Shown piece after piece: positions 34,035-42,227 of a stretch of 64,000 nt of DNA. Each line of letters starts with the position of its first letter. Within the stretch, counting starts at the first letter, position 1. This DNA is from Streptomyces sp. NRRL WC-3742 (GTDB lineage Bacteria > Actinomycetota > Actinomycetes > Streptomycetales > Streptomycetaceae): NCBI RefSeq assembly GCF_000720635.1, contig NZ_JOCF01000018.1, forward strand, positions 30,095 to 94,094, written 5' to 3'. The notes under the pieces were generated by a model. That model was not told the origin of the DNA. It saw only the letters and a program-made list of their open reading frames with translations, and ran no database searches. The position numbers were made by a program, and so were the translations under genes.

Positions 34035-34064
34035 GCGATCTTCATCACTTCGATTGAAGATCGC
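34035..34064. repeat. 10-bp hairpin between the tRNA and the LAGLIDADG gene
   Basis: GCGATCTTCA (34035-34044) and TGAAGATCGC (34055-34064) pair perfectly around a 10-nt loop. The region (33992-34110) is distinctly richer in A/T than its surroundings. It may terminate the tRNA transcript or fold in the leader of the following gene. Confidence 0.6.
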
Positions 34065-34109
34065 GGCATTTGCTGTGCCTGCTCACGCAATTCGCACACG
34101 CTCGATTGC

Positions 34110-34883
34110 ATGTACGACATGGCCGCGCGTCAGCGAGCACTCGACCTGCACTTCTCCGGGCTGACCTTCAGCCAGGTCAGCCGAGCAACAGGAATCTCCC
34201 GCTTCTCGATTCGCGAGTGGGCTTCCGGTGCCGTGCCCAGCCCACGCATGACCGCCGAATGCCCGGTCCGTAATGGACAGCTGGATTCCTCACGACCTCG
34301 CGCCGACTATGCCTATCTACTCGGCCTCTACCTCGGTGACGGCTGCATCAGCGAGGGCCGGCGCAAGGTCCATGCGCTCCGCATCGCCTGCTGCGACACC
34401 TGGCCGGGTCTCATCCGCGAGTGCGAGCGTGCCGTCTCAGCCGTCATGCCGCACAACAAGGTCAACCGTGTCCACGCGCCCGGCTGCACGAGCGTCGTCA
34501 GCACCAGCAAGCACTGGCCCTGTCTCTTCCCGCAGCACGGCTCCGGCAAGAAGCATCTGCGCGCCATAACCCTGGAGCCCTGGCAGCAGGAAATCGTCGA
34601 TTCGTGCCCGTGGGAGTTCCTGCGCGGCCTCATCCACTCCGACGGCTGCCGCATCACCAACTGGACGACCCGCACGGTCGGTGGCGTCAAGAAGCGCTAC
34701 GAGTACCCGCGTTACTTCTTCACCAACACCTCGGCCGACATCATCGGCCTCTTCACGGCCACGCTCGACGCCGTCGGCGTCCAGTGGAAGACCGCCTCCC
34801 GATCCAACGGCGGCTTCAACATCTCCATCGCCCGGAAGGACTCCGTTGCCCTCATGGACGCCCACATCGGCCCCAAGTACTGA
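34110..34883 (+). CDS. HTH-LAGLIDADG homing-endonuclease-like protein
   Basis: 257 residues from the ATG at 34110 (a TTG frame from 34032 crosses a hairpin and is rejected). Residues 4-40 form a Hin/resolvase-like helix-turn-helix: ARQRALDLHFSGLTFSQVS then TGISRFSIREWASG. Two LAGLIDADG-type motifs follow: YLLGLYLGDGCI (69-80) and FLRGLIHSDGCRI (170-182), each with the metal-binding Asp-Gly, as in single-chain homing endonucleases. Cys-rich spots (CPVR, ACCD, PGCT) are partly eroded compared with the CPRC knuckle I remember from relatives. It begins 119 bp after the CAA tRNA. Streptomycetes have many such freestanding copies, often near tRNA genes; activity has not to my knowledge been shown. 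Confidence 0.8.
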   Translation: MYDMAARQRALDLHFSGLTFSQVSRATGISRFSIREWASGAVPSPRMTAECPVRNGQLDSSRPRADYAYLLGLYLGDGCISEGRRKVHALRIACCDTWPGLIRECERAVSAVMPHNKVNRVHAPGCTSVVSTSKHWPCLFPQHGSGKKHLRAITLEPWQQEIVDSCPWEFLRGLIHSDGCRITNWTTRTVGGVKKRYEYPRYFFTNTSADIIGLFTATLDAVGVQWKTASRSNGGFNISIARKDSVALMDAHIGPKY

Positions 34884-34885
34884 CG

Positions 34886-34923
34886 ATCGCGGCGCGGCCC
34901 TCGCCCGAGGGCCGCGCCGCGAT
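34886..34923. terminator. Bidirectional terminator between the LAGLIDADG gene and pyk
   Basis: ATCGCGGCGCGGCCCTCG (34886-34903) and its perfect complement (34906-34923) form an 18-bp stem, 3 bp after the TGA of the LAGLIDADG gene and 8 bp beyond the pyk stop. Confidence 0.9.
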
Positions 34924-34930
34924 GTGCCCG

Positions 34931-36361
34931 TCAGGCGTCCAGCGTGCCCACGTGGTGGACGCGGACGAGGTTGGTGGAGCCGGCGAGGCCGGGTGGGGAG
35001 CCGGCGGTGATGACGACGATGTCGCCCTTCTGGCAGCGGCCGAGGGACAACAACGCCGCGTCGACCTGTTCGACCATCTGGTCGGTGGTGGGGGCGAAGG
35101 GGCCGAGGAAGGTCTCCACGCCCCAGGTGAGGGCGAGTTGGCTGCGGACGGCCGGTTCGTAGGTGAAGGCGAGGACGGGGATGGGTGAGCGGTAGCGGGT
35201 GAGGCGGCGGGCGGTGTCGCCGGACTGGGTGAAGGCGATGAGGTACTTGGCGTGCAGGAAGTCGCCGATCTCGGCCGCCGCGCGGGCGACGGCGCCGCCC
35301 TGGGTGCGGGGCTTGGTGCCGGCGGTGAGCGGGGGCAGGCCCGCGGCGAGGATGTCGTTCTCCGCGGCCTCGATGATGCGGGCCATGGTCTTGACGGTCT
35401 CGACGGGGTACTTGCCCACCGAGGTCTCCCCGGAGAGCATCACCGCGTCGGTACCGTCGAGCACCGCGTTGGCGACGTCCGAGGTCTCGGCGCGGGTGGG
35501 CCGGGAGGCGTTGATCATCGAGTCGAGCATCTGGGTGGCGACGATGACCGGCTTGGCGTTGCGCTTGGCGAGCTTGACGGCGCGCTTCTGGACGAGCGGG
35601 ATCTGTTCGAGGGGCATCTCCACGCCCAGATCCCCGCGCGCCACCATGATGCCGTCGAAGGCGGCGACGACGGATTCGATGTTCTCCACGGCCTGCGGCT
35701 TCTCGATCTTGGCGATGACGGGCACGAAGCGCCCCTCCTCGGCCATGATCCGGTGGACGTCCTCGATGTCGCGTCCGCTGCGGACGAAGGAGAGCGCGAC
35801 GATGTCGGCCCCGGTGCGCAGCGCCCATCGCAGGTCGGCGACGTCCTTGTCGCTGAGCGCGGGGACGGAGACGTCGACGCCGGGGAGGTTGAGGCCCTTG
35901 TGGTCGGAGACGAGGCCGCCTTCGATGACGAGGCATCGCACGTGCGGTCCGTCGACCTCGACGACCTCGAGGGTGACGCGTCCGTCGTCGACGAGGATGC
36001 GTTCGCCGCGGGTGACGTCGCCCGCGAGGCCGGGGTAGGTGGTGCCGCAGATGTCCTTGTCCCCCACGACGCCGTTGTCGGTGGAGATGGTGAACTCGTC
36101 GCCGCGTTCGAGGAGTACGGGGCCGTGGGCGAAGGTGTCGAGGCGGATCTTGGGGCCTTGGAGGTCGGCGAGGACGCCGATGCTCCGGCCGGTCTCGTCG
36201 GCGGCCTTGCGGACCCGACGGTAGCGTTCCTCGTGTTCGGCGTGGGTGCCGTGGCTGAGGTTGAATCGGGCGATGTCCATCCCGGCGTCGACCAGGGCCT
36301 TGATCTGGTCGTACGAGTCGGTGGCGGGCCCGAGGGTACAGACGATTTTTGCTCGGCGCAT
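34931..36361 (-). CDS. pyk: Pyruvate kinase
   Basis: 476 residues; transfers phosphate from phosphoenolpyruvate to ADP, the last step of glycolysis. Start MRRAKIVCTLGPATDS at the ATG 36361 matches the family; ATG 36379 and an upstream GTG give extensions without support. Barrel motifs: MDIARFNLSHGTHAEH, LADLQGPKIRLDTF (B-domain entry), the active-site Lys/Glu in VIAKIEKPQAVENI, Mg-binding MVARGDLGVEMPLEQIPLVQK, ATQMLDSMINASRPTRAE and DGTDAVMLSGETSVGKYPVE. The C-terminal allosteric domain (about 355-476) is present. Divergent from the solute-binding operon across a 316-bp spacer. Confidence 0.98.
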   Translation of the reverse strand: MRRAKIVCTLGPATDSYDQIKALVDAGMDIARFNLSHGTHAEHEERYRRVRKAADETGRSIGVLADLQGPKIRLDTFAHGPVLLERGDEFTISTDNGVVGDKDICGTTYPGLAGDVTRGERILVDDGRVTLEVVEVDGPHVRCLVIEGGLVSDHKGLNLPGVDVSVPALSDKDVADLRWALRTGADIVALSFVRSGRDIEDVHRIMAEEGRFVPVIAKIEKPQAVENIESVVAAFDGIMVARGDLGVEMPLEQIPLVQKRAVKLAKRNAKPVIVATQMLDSMINASRPTRAETSDVANAVLDGTDAVMLSGETSVGKYPVETVKTMARIIEAAENDILAAGLPPLTAGTKPRTQGGAVARAAAEIGDFLHAKYLIAFTQSGDTARRLTRYRSPIPVLAFTYEPAVRSQLALTWGVETFLGPFAPTTDQMVEQVDAALLSLGRCQKGDIVVITAGSPPGLAGSTNLVRVHHVGTLDA

Positions 36362-36677
36362 AGTGCTGAGACTAGGCATTACCGGCGCGTAACCTCGACG
36401 CGGGTCCGGGCCTCGGGATGACCGTTTCCAGAAGGCGAGTTGAACAATCTGACACATCCTCGGACCGGTGTGCGAAGCCGGTTCGAGGGGCAGGTCGAAG
36501 GGCGGTTCGGCAGAAGGTTCGAGGGCCGTTCGACCCTCCGCGGCCGATGCGATTCCGTGAAGGGGTGTTCACCCCCGGTTCACCGCAGCTTCGGCTGCCG
36601 CTCGGTGCCCGGCGAGACGCTCGTCACCCTTGGGTGACGACCCGACATGGCAGGGGGACGAGGGGGATGCGGCACAG
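36362..36677. other. Spacer between pyk and the solute-binding operon
   Basis: No gene. The left part should hold the pyk promoter (not obvious). At 36472-36535 the motif GGTTCGAGGG and shorter forms recur about five times in quick succession (GGTTCGAGGGGC, GGTCGAAGGGC, GGTTCGGCAG, GGTTCGAGGGCC, GTTCGACCC). A PHO box is at 36567-36588 and a TCACCCTTGGGTGA palindrome at 36626-36639, both upstream of the ATG at 36678. Confidence 0.6.
36567..36588 (+). promoter_or_regulatory. PHO box (PhoP-binding direct repeat)
   Basis: Two adjacent 11-bp direct repeats, GTTCACCCCCG and GTTCACCGCAG, start at 36567 and 36578. The GTTCACC core at exactly 11-bp spacing is the published consensus of the Streptomyces PhoP operator. 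It lies 90 bp before the start of the solute-binding operon, predicting induction (or repression) under phosphate limitation. Confidence 0.75.
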
Positions 36678-37796
36678 ATGGTGAAACGAGTGCTCGGGAT
36701 CGCGACGGCCGTGGCCCTGCTGGGCATAGTGGCCTACGCGTTGATCCCGGACGACCCGAACCCGAACCCGACGACGAACACGACGGCGAACAAGGTGACG
36801 ATCACCGGGCTGATCGGTTCGGAGAAGCGGGCGTTCTTCGAAGACCAGTCGGTGAAGGACGAGTTGGCGAAGCAGGGCCTCGTCGTGAACGCCGACTCGA
36901 CGGGCTCCTGGACGATGGCCGACCAGGCGTCGGCCTCCCCGGAGAAGCTGGACTTCGCCTTCCCGGCGAGCGGCGAGCCGGCGGACGCCGTCAAGCGCGC
37001 CTGGAAGCTCCAGGATTCGCCGGTGGTGCCGTTCTACTCGCCGGTGGTCATCCTGACGCACCAGGCGGCGGCGGACGTGCTGAAGAACGGCGGCCTGGCC
37101 GAGAAGGACGATGCCACCCAGGTGTGGAAGTTCAAGATGGACGAGTACGTGAAGGCCCTCGACCAGGGCAAGCGCTGGGAGTCCATGAAGGGTGCGGAGA
37201 ACAATCCGGATCTGAGGGGCCAGGTGCTGGTCACGACCACCGACCCGGAGACCTCGTCCTCGGGCGCGATGTTCCTGGCCCTGCTGTCCTGGGCGGCGAA
37301 CGACCACCAGGTGGTGTCGGACGACGCCGCGGTGACGAAGGTGGCGAAGGTGATGAACGCGGCGGTGGGCCCCCAGGGCTCCCTGAAGAGCAGCACCGAC
37401 GAGGTGTTCCGCAACTTCACCGCGAACGTGGGCAGGCCGCTCGTCTTCGGCTACGAGTCGCAGGTGGCCCAGTTGCAGCTCCAGGGCGCGCCGTTGAACG
37501 ACACCGTCGTGCTGTACCCGGACACCACGGTGCACTCGGACCACACGCTGGTGGGCAGGACCGAGGCCGGCCGCAAGCTCGCGTCCCTGCTGCGGGACGA
37601 CGACGTCCTGGTCAGCCTGGAGGCGAGGTACGGCTTCCGCCCGCAGAAGCGCCCGGAGGTGTTCGGCCAGGAGACGAAGGGCCGGCAGCCGCAACTCGCG
37701 CCGGACCTCAAGTCGGCGAACGTCGGGCAGGCGCCGGTGCCTTCGCTGGAGTTCCTGAGGAAGTTGACGAACGTGGCCAAGGGGGGTCCCAAGTGA
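36678..37796 (+). CDS. Membrane-anchored type II solute-binding-domain protein
   Basis: 372 residues. An N-terminal anchor, MVKRVLGIATAVALLGIVAYAL (residues 1-22), lacks a lipobox Cys, then a Pro-Asn-Pro linker, then a substrate-binding domain: KVTITGLIGSEKRAFFED (strand and binding loop), LDFAFPASGEPADAVKRAW, SPVVPFYSPVVILTHQAAADVL, TTTDPETSSSGAMFLALLSWAA and GYESQVAQLQLQG. It resembles extracellular oxyanion-binding proteins (phosphate/molybdate type, S-S-S-G loop). No ABC permease is adjacent. ATG 36678 with AGGGGG about 12 nt upstream is preferred to the GTG at 36630. GTGA overlap with the next gene; PHO box upstream. Ligand unknown, phosphate plausible. Confidence 0.82.
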   Translation: MVKRVLGIATAVALLGIVAYALIPDDPNPNPTTNTTANKVTITGLIGSEKRAFFEDQSVKDELAKQGLVVNADSTGSWTMADQASASPEKLDFAFPASGEPADAVKRAWKLQDSPVVPFYSPVVILTHQAAADVLKNGGLAEKDDATQVWKFKMDEYVKALDQGKRWESMKGAENNPDLRGQVLVTTTDPETSSSGAMFLALLSWAANDHQVVSDDAAVTKVAKVMNAAVGPQGSLKSSTDEVFRNFTANVGRPLVFGYESQVAQLQLQGAPLNDTVVLYPDTTVHSDHTLVGRTEAGRKLASLLRDDDVLVSLEARYGFRPQKRPEVFGQETKGRQPQLAPDLKSANVGQAPVPSLEFLRKLTNVAKGGPK

Positions 37797-39463
37797 GGAT
37801 GCGCACCACCCGGGGCGGCCGACTCGCCGTCCTGCTCACGTCGCTGGTGACGGCGGCGGTGACGGTGACGTCCTGCACGTCCTCGCCGAAGCCGACGCCG
37901 AACCCGAACCCGTCGTCCGCGGCGCCCTTCCCGTCCTCCGCCGCCCCGGGGACGCTGCGGGTGCTGGCGGGCAGCGAGCTGCAGGACCTGCAGCCGGTGC
38001 TGGACGAGGCGCAGAAGGCGACCGGCGTCTCCGTGAAGTTCGAGTGGACGGGCACGCTGGACGGCGCGGACGCGGTGTCCTCGGGCCGGGCGGACGGCAA
38101 GTACGACGCGGTGTGGTTCCCGTCGAACCAGTACCTGCGCCTGGACCAGGCGGGCAAGTCGAAGGTGCTCACCGAGACCCCGGTGATGGTCTCGCCGGTG
38201 GCGATCGGGGTGCGCTCCTCGGTGCTGGCCGACCTCGGCTGGGGGGACGGCTCGAAGGTCACCTGGGCGCAGATCGGCGACGCGGCGGCGGGCGGCAAGC
38301 TGGCGTACGGCATGTCGGACCCGTCGCGTTCCAACTCGGGCTTCTCGACGCTGGTGGCGGTGGCCTCGGCGTTCTCGGGCGCGGGGGCGGCGTTGACGGA
38401 GGCGGACGTGCAGAAGGCGACGCCGCAGCTGAAGCAGTTCTTCACCGGCCAGAAGATGACCTCCGGTTCCTCGGGCTGGCTGGCGCAGGCGTACGCGAAG
38501 GCGGAGCCGGGCCGGATCGGCGCGCTGGTGAACTACGAGTCCGTCCTGCTGTCGATGAACAAGACCCTTCCCGCGGACCGGCAGTTGACGGTGGTGCGGC
38601 CGGTGGACGGCGTGGTGTCGGCGGACTATCCGCTGTCGCTGCTGTCCTCCTCGGGCGAGGCGCAGCACGACGCGTTCAAGCGGCTGACGGCCTACCTGCT
38701 CAAGGACGACGTACAGAAGAGGATCTCCGAGACGACGCTGCGCCGCCCGGTGTCGGCGGGAGCGGCGCCGGCGGCGGGCCTGCCGACGGACCGTCGCAAG
38801 GAGCTGCCGTTCCCGGGCACCCGGGCGGTGGCGGACGGCCTGCTGGCCTCGTACCAGAACGACCTGCGCCGCCCGTCCCGGACGGTGTACGTGCTGGACA
38901 CCTCGGGTTCGATGATGGGGCAGCGCCTGGACTCGCTGAAGACGGCGCTGGGCAGGCTGACGGGCGCGGACGACACCCGGGGGCTGCGGCGCTTCCGCAA
39001 CCGTGAGCAGGTGTCGCTGCTCTCCTTCGCGTCGAAGGTGAAGTGGACGAAGTCGCACGTGGTGCCGCCCTCGGGGAGCAGTCCCGGCCCGGAGACGGAG
39101 CTGGCCGCGATCAACGCGGACGTGCAGTCGCTGCAGGCCGAGGGCGGGACGGCGCTGTACGACTCGCTGGAGCAGGCGTACAAGGTGATCGAGCAGCAGC
39201 AGGCGGAGGCGCACGACGACCGGTTCACCTCGATCGTGCTGATGACGGACGGGGAGAGCAACGAGGGCGCCACGGACGGGGACTTCCGCAAGTTCCACGA
39301 CGCGCTGCCGGCGGCGGAGAAGTCGATCCCGATCTTCCCGATCAAGTTCGGCGAGGCGGCGGTGGGCCAGCTGCAGGGGATCGCGGACGTGAGCGGCGGC
39401 AAGCTGTTCGACGGCGGGGGTTCGCTGGACGGCGTGTTCGAGGAGATCCGTGGCTATCAGTAA
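37793..39463 (+). CDS. Lipoprotein fusion of a solute-binding domain and a vWA domain
   Basis: 556 residues. Signal MRMRTTRGGRLAVLLTSLVTAAVTVTSC-type leader with a lipobox-like VTSC, then a Pro/Ser linker. Residues about 50-350 form a type II binding protein (GTLRVLAGSELQDLQPVLDEA, AVWFPSNQYLRL, SNSGFSTLVAVA, NYESVLLSMN). Residues about 365-556 form a von Willebrand A domain with a full MIDAS: VYVLDTSGSMMG (D-x-S-x-S), EGGTALYDSLEQ (Thr), VLMTDGESNEG (Asp), and C-terminal IFPIKFGEAAVGQLQGIADVSGGKLFD. The vWA should bind a protein partner through a metal ion. Coupled by GTGA to the upstream gene and by a 14-bp overlap to the next. Relatives occur beside toxic-anion-resistance genes in streptomycetes; none is here. 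Confidence 0.88.
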   Translation: MRMRTTRGGRLAVLLTSLVTAAVTVTSCTSSPKPTPNPNPSSAAPFPSSAAPGTLRVLAGSELQDLQPVLDEAQKATGVSVKFEWTGTLDGADAVSSGRADGKYDAVWFPSNQYLRLDQAGKSKVLTETPVMVSPVAIGVRSSVLADLGWGDGSKVTWAQIGDAAAGGKLAYGMSDPSRSNSGFSTLVAVASAFSGAGAALTEADVQKATPQLKQFFTGQKMTSGSSGWLAQAYAKAEPGRIGALVNYESVLLSMNKTLPADRQLTVVRPVDGVVSADYPLSLLSSSGEAQHDAFKRLTAYLLKDDVQKRISETTLRRPVSAGAAPAAGLPTDRRKELPFPGTRAVADGLLASYQNDLRRPSRTVYVLDTSGSMMGQRLDSLKTALGRLTGADDTRGLRRFRNREQVSLLSFASKVKWTKSHVVPPSGSSPGPETELAAINADVQSLQAEGGTALYDSLEQAYKVIEQQQAEAHDDRFTSIVLMTDGESNEGATDGDFRKFHDALPAAEKSIPIFPIKFGEAAVGQLQGIADVSGGKLFDGGGSLDGVFEEIRGYQ

Positions 39464-40013
39464 CCCGCTGCTCCGGCGGGTCGTCGCGTACGCCGAGTCG
39501 ATGCGGAACCTGGTCGGCTGCGGGTGCGGGGTGGTCGGCGTGGGGCTGCACGCCGTGGGGCTGGGCGGCTCGTGGTGGCCGGGGGTGGTGGTGGGCCTGT
39601 ACGGGGCGGGCGCGCTGCTGACCCCGGGGCCCAAGGAGCGGCCCGGCCCGGGTCCGGGTCCTCAGCCCGGTCCCCAGCCGGGCCCGGCGAAGGCCGCGAC
39701 CCCGGCGAAGGCTCCGGCGAAGGCCGCCGCGCAGCCCCGCAGGCCCGCCGCCGACCCCGAACTGGACGCCCTGGCCGCGCACCTGGCCGGCGTCCCCCTG
39801 CCCGACTCGGCGGGGGTGCCCGAGCTGCTGGCCTCCCTGCGGGCGGCGCGGCCGGGCCCGCAGGTGCGGCGGATCGTGCGCCACCGCCTGCCGGTGGCGG
39901 TGGACGGCTACCTGCGGGCGCGCACCTGGCACCCGTGGGCGGGCCCGGGCGCGCCGGACCCGGCGGTCGAGCTGGGACGGGCGGTGGCGGAGCTCTCGGC
40001 CGAGCTCCGCTGA
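39450..40013 (+). CDS. Small membrane protein of the solute-binding/vWA operon
   Basis: 187 residues, starting at a GTG inside the end of the vWA gene (14-bp overlap), hence translationally coupled. Residues about 19-57 form two closely spaced hydrophobic segments (LVGCGCGVVGVGLHAVGLGG and WWPGVVVGLYGAGALL), then a 40-residue Pro/Gly and Ala/Lys linker, then a soluble helical domain DPELDALAAHLAGVPL...VRRIVRHRLPVAVDGYLRARTW. Topology suggests a membrane-bound cytoplasmic partner of the two surface proteins. Not recognised as a named family. Confidence 0.75.
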   Translation: MAISNPLLRRVVAYAESMRNLVGCGCGVVGVGLHAVGLGGSWWPGVVVGLYGAGALLTPGPKERPGPGPGPQPGPQPGPAKAATPAKAPAKAAAQPRRPAADPELDALAAHLAGVPLPDSAGVPELLASLRAARPGPQVRRIVRHRLPVAVDGYLRARTWHPWAGPGAPDPAVELGRAVAELSAELR

Positions 40014-40203
40014 GCCCTGCCGACGCCCCGCCGACGCCCGGCCGCGCCGTGACGGGGCTGGGCTGGGCGGGCTGGGCGGGAACACCGCCACCCCCGCCCA
40101 GCTCCGTCACGAACGAGTCGCCAAGATCTCACCTGCTGGAAACGTCCGGGGGCTATCCCTCGGCCCGGCCCACACGGCAGACTTCCACCCGCGCCCCTTT
40201 TCT

Positions 40204-40221
40204 ACGCGCGTCAACGCGCGT
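40204..40221. repeat. ACGCGCGT direct/inverted repeat upstream of ushA
   Basis: The self-complementary octamer ACGCGCGT occurs twice, separated by CA (40204-40211 and 40214-40221), about 80 bp before the nucleotidase start. It could be a hairpin or operator. The remainder of the 285-bp spacer 40014-40298 shows no gene. Confidence 0.5.
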
Positions 40222-40254
40222 GGGCGCACCACGATCACTTTCATCGGCACATCA

Positions 40255-40287
40255 GTTGACGGTTCGTTCACCGTCGGTCCCACCCGG
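40255..40287 (+). promoter_or_regulatory. PHO-box-like direct repeats upstream of ushA
   Basis: Three contiguous 11-bp units: GTTGACGGTTC, GTTCACCGTCG and GTCCCACCCGG. The central unit has the perfect GTTCACC core of PhoP operators; its neighbours are degenerate but in register. The array ends 11 bp before the ATG at 40299. Confidence 0.5.
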
Positions 40288-40298
40288 GAGATTCATCC

Positions 40299-42143
40299 AT
40301 GTCCCTCAACCGCCGTGACTTCGTCACCCGGTCCGCCGCCACCGCCGCCGGCGCCGCCCTGGCCGGCGGGGCCGTCGTCGCCGCCGCCGCTCCCGCCGTG
40401 GCCGCCGAGCCGAGCACGGCGGCCAAGGGCGCCAAGGACGACAAGAAGCAGCAGGGCCGCAAGCAGTCCTTCACCGTCATGGGCACCACCGACCTCCACG
40501 GCCGGGTGCTCAACTGGGACTACTTCACCGACGCCGAGTACGTCGACAAGGCCCACAACGCGGTCGGCCTCGCCAAGATCTCGACCCTGGCCAACCAGGT
40601 CCGCGAGGACAAGGGCTGGGACCGCTGCCTGCTGATCGACTCCGGCGACATCATCCAGGGCACCCAGCTGACGTACTACTACGCCCGGGTCGAGCCGATC
40701 GCCACCGACGCGGACACCGTGCCTGACCACCCGATGGCCGTCGCCATGAACCTCATGGGCTACGACGCCGCCGCGCTCGGCAACCACGAGTTCAACTACG
40801 GCATCCCGACCGTGAAGGCGTTCGAGGACCAGTGCGAGTTCCCGCTGCTGGGCGCCAACGCCCTGCACGCGAAGAACGAGAAGCCGGCCTTCAAGCCGTA
40901 CGTGATCAAGGAGATCTGGCTGGACGAGGACAAGCCGCTCAGGGTCGGCATCCTCGGCCTCACCAACCCGGGCATCGCGATCTGGGACAAGGCCAACGTC
41001 AGCGGCAAGATGGTCTTCCCCGGCATCGTCGAGACCGCCGCGAAGTACGTGCCCCGGATGAAGGCCGCCGGCGCGGACGTCATCGTCGTCTCCGCCCACT
41101 CGGGCATCGACGAGCCCACCACCTACGGCGACCAGCTGCCCTGGCCCGAGGACGCCTCCGGTGAGATGGCCGAGACCGTCGCGGACATCGACGCGGTGCT
41201 CGTCGGCCACACCCACAAGGAGGTGGCGCAGCGCCTGATCGTCAACAAGAAGACCGGCAGGACGGTCGTCCTGTCCGAGCCGCTGTGCTGGGGCCAGCGC
41301 CTGAGCTGCTTCGACTTCGAGGTGGAGTTCGTCGGCGGCCACTGGAAGGTCTCCTCGGTCTCCTCCCGGGTGCTGAACTCCAACACGGTGCCGGAGAACC
41401 CGGAGATCACCAACGCGCTGATCGGCCAGCACAAGAAGGTCGTGGCGTACGTCAACCAGAACATCGGCACCAGCAAGATCGAGCTGTCGATCGCGGAGTC
41501 CCGCTTCAAGGCGACCCCGATCATCGACCTCATCGGCAAGGTCCAGGCCGACGCGGTGAAGGCGGCCCTGGCGGGCGGGCAGTACGCCAACCTGCCGGTG
41601 CTGGCCCAGGCCGCGCCGTTCAACCGCACCGCGGTGATCCCCTCGGGCCAGGTCAAGCTGCGTGACGCGGCGGGTCTGTACATCTACGAGAACACCCTGG
41701 AGGCCCGCGTCCTGACGGGCGCCCAGCTCAAGGACTACCTGGAGTTCTCGGCGAAGTACTACAACCAGCTCGCCCCGGGCGCCCCGGTCGACAAGGACGC
41801 CCTGACCGGCGCCGAGACCACCCCGGACTACAACTACGACTCGCTCTACGGCCTGAGCTACGACATCGACATCTCCCAGCCCAAGGGCCAGCGGATCGTC
41901 AACCTGTCGTTCCAGGGCAAGCCGATCGACCCGGCCGCCGAGTTCGTCCTCGCGGTCAACAACTACCGCGCCAACGGCGGCGGCAACTTCCCCCACGTGG
42001 CGAAGGCCAAGCTGGTCTGGTCGAACTCCGACGAGATCCGCAACACCATGATCGCCTGGGTGAAGGCCAAGGGCGTCATCGACCCCGCCGACTTCTTCAC
42101 CAACTCCTGGCGCCTCGTCCGCGCCGGCCAGCCGGTGTTCTAG
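40299..42143 (+). CDS. Tat-exported UshA-type 2',3'-cyclic-nucleotide phosphodiesterase/5'-nucleotidase
   Basis: 614 residues. Twin-arginine signal: SLNRRDFVTRSAATAAGAALAGG, cleavage probably after AVAA (about 38). Metallophosphatase domain (about 50-330) with all metal motifs: TDLHGRVLNWDYF, LIDSGDIIQGTQ, ALGNHEFNYG, VVSAHSGID, AVLVGHTHKEV. C-terminal 5'-nucleotidase domain (about 390-600) includes LPVLAQAAPFNRTAVI, NTLEARVLTGAQLKDYLE and VLAVNNYRANGGGNFP, the nucleotide-binding region. It would release phosphate and nucleosides from extracellular nucleotides. PHO-like repeats precede it, and it follows the solute-binding/vWA operon, supporting a phosphate-scavenging role. Confidence 0.93.
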   Translation: MSLNRRDFVTRSAATAAGAALAGGAVVAAAAPAVAAEPSTAAKGAKDDKKQQGRKQSFTVMGTTDLHGRVLNWDYFTDAEYVDKAHNAVGLAKISTLANQVREDKGWDRCLLIDSGDIIQGTQLTYYYARVEPIATDADTVPDHPMAVAMNLMGYDAAALGNHEFNYGIPTVKAFEDQCEFPLLGANALHAKNEKPAFKPYVIKEIWLDEDKPLRVGILGLTNPGIAIWDKANVSGKMVFPGIVETAAKYVPRMKAAGADVIVVSAHSGIDEPTTYGDQLPWPEDASGEMAETVADIDAVLVGHTHKEVAQRLIVNKKTGRTVVLSEPLCWGQRLSCFDFEVEFVGGHWKVSSVSSRVLNSNTVPENPEITNALIGQHKKVVAYVNQNIGTSKIELSIAESRFKATPIIDLIGKVQADAVKAALAGGQYANLPVLAQAAPFNRTAVIPSGQVKLRDAAGLYIYENTLEARVLTGAQLKDYLEFSAKYYNQLAPGAPVDKDALTGAETTPDYNYDSLYGLSYDIDISQPKGQRIVNLSFQGKPIDPAAEFVLAVNNYRANGGGNFPHVAKAKLVWSNSDEIRNTMIAWVKAKGVIDPADFFTNSWRLVRAGQPVF

Positions 42144-42161
42144 TCACCCCCGAACACCCCT

Positions 42162-42195
42162 GAGGCGCCGCCGGGACCCGACCCGGCGGCGCCTC
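42162..42195 (+). terminator. Terminator of the nucleotidase gene
   Basis: GAGGCGCCGCCGGG (42162-42175) pairs with CCCGGCGGCGCCTC (42182-42195) around a 6-nt loop, 18 bp after the stop. Confidence 0.85.
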
Positions 42196-42227
42196 GTCGC
42201 GTCCGGGCCGCGTGAAACGATGACACC

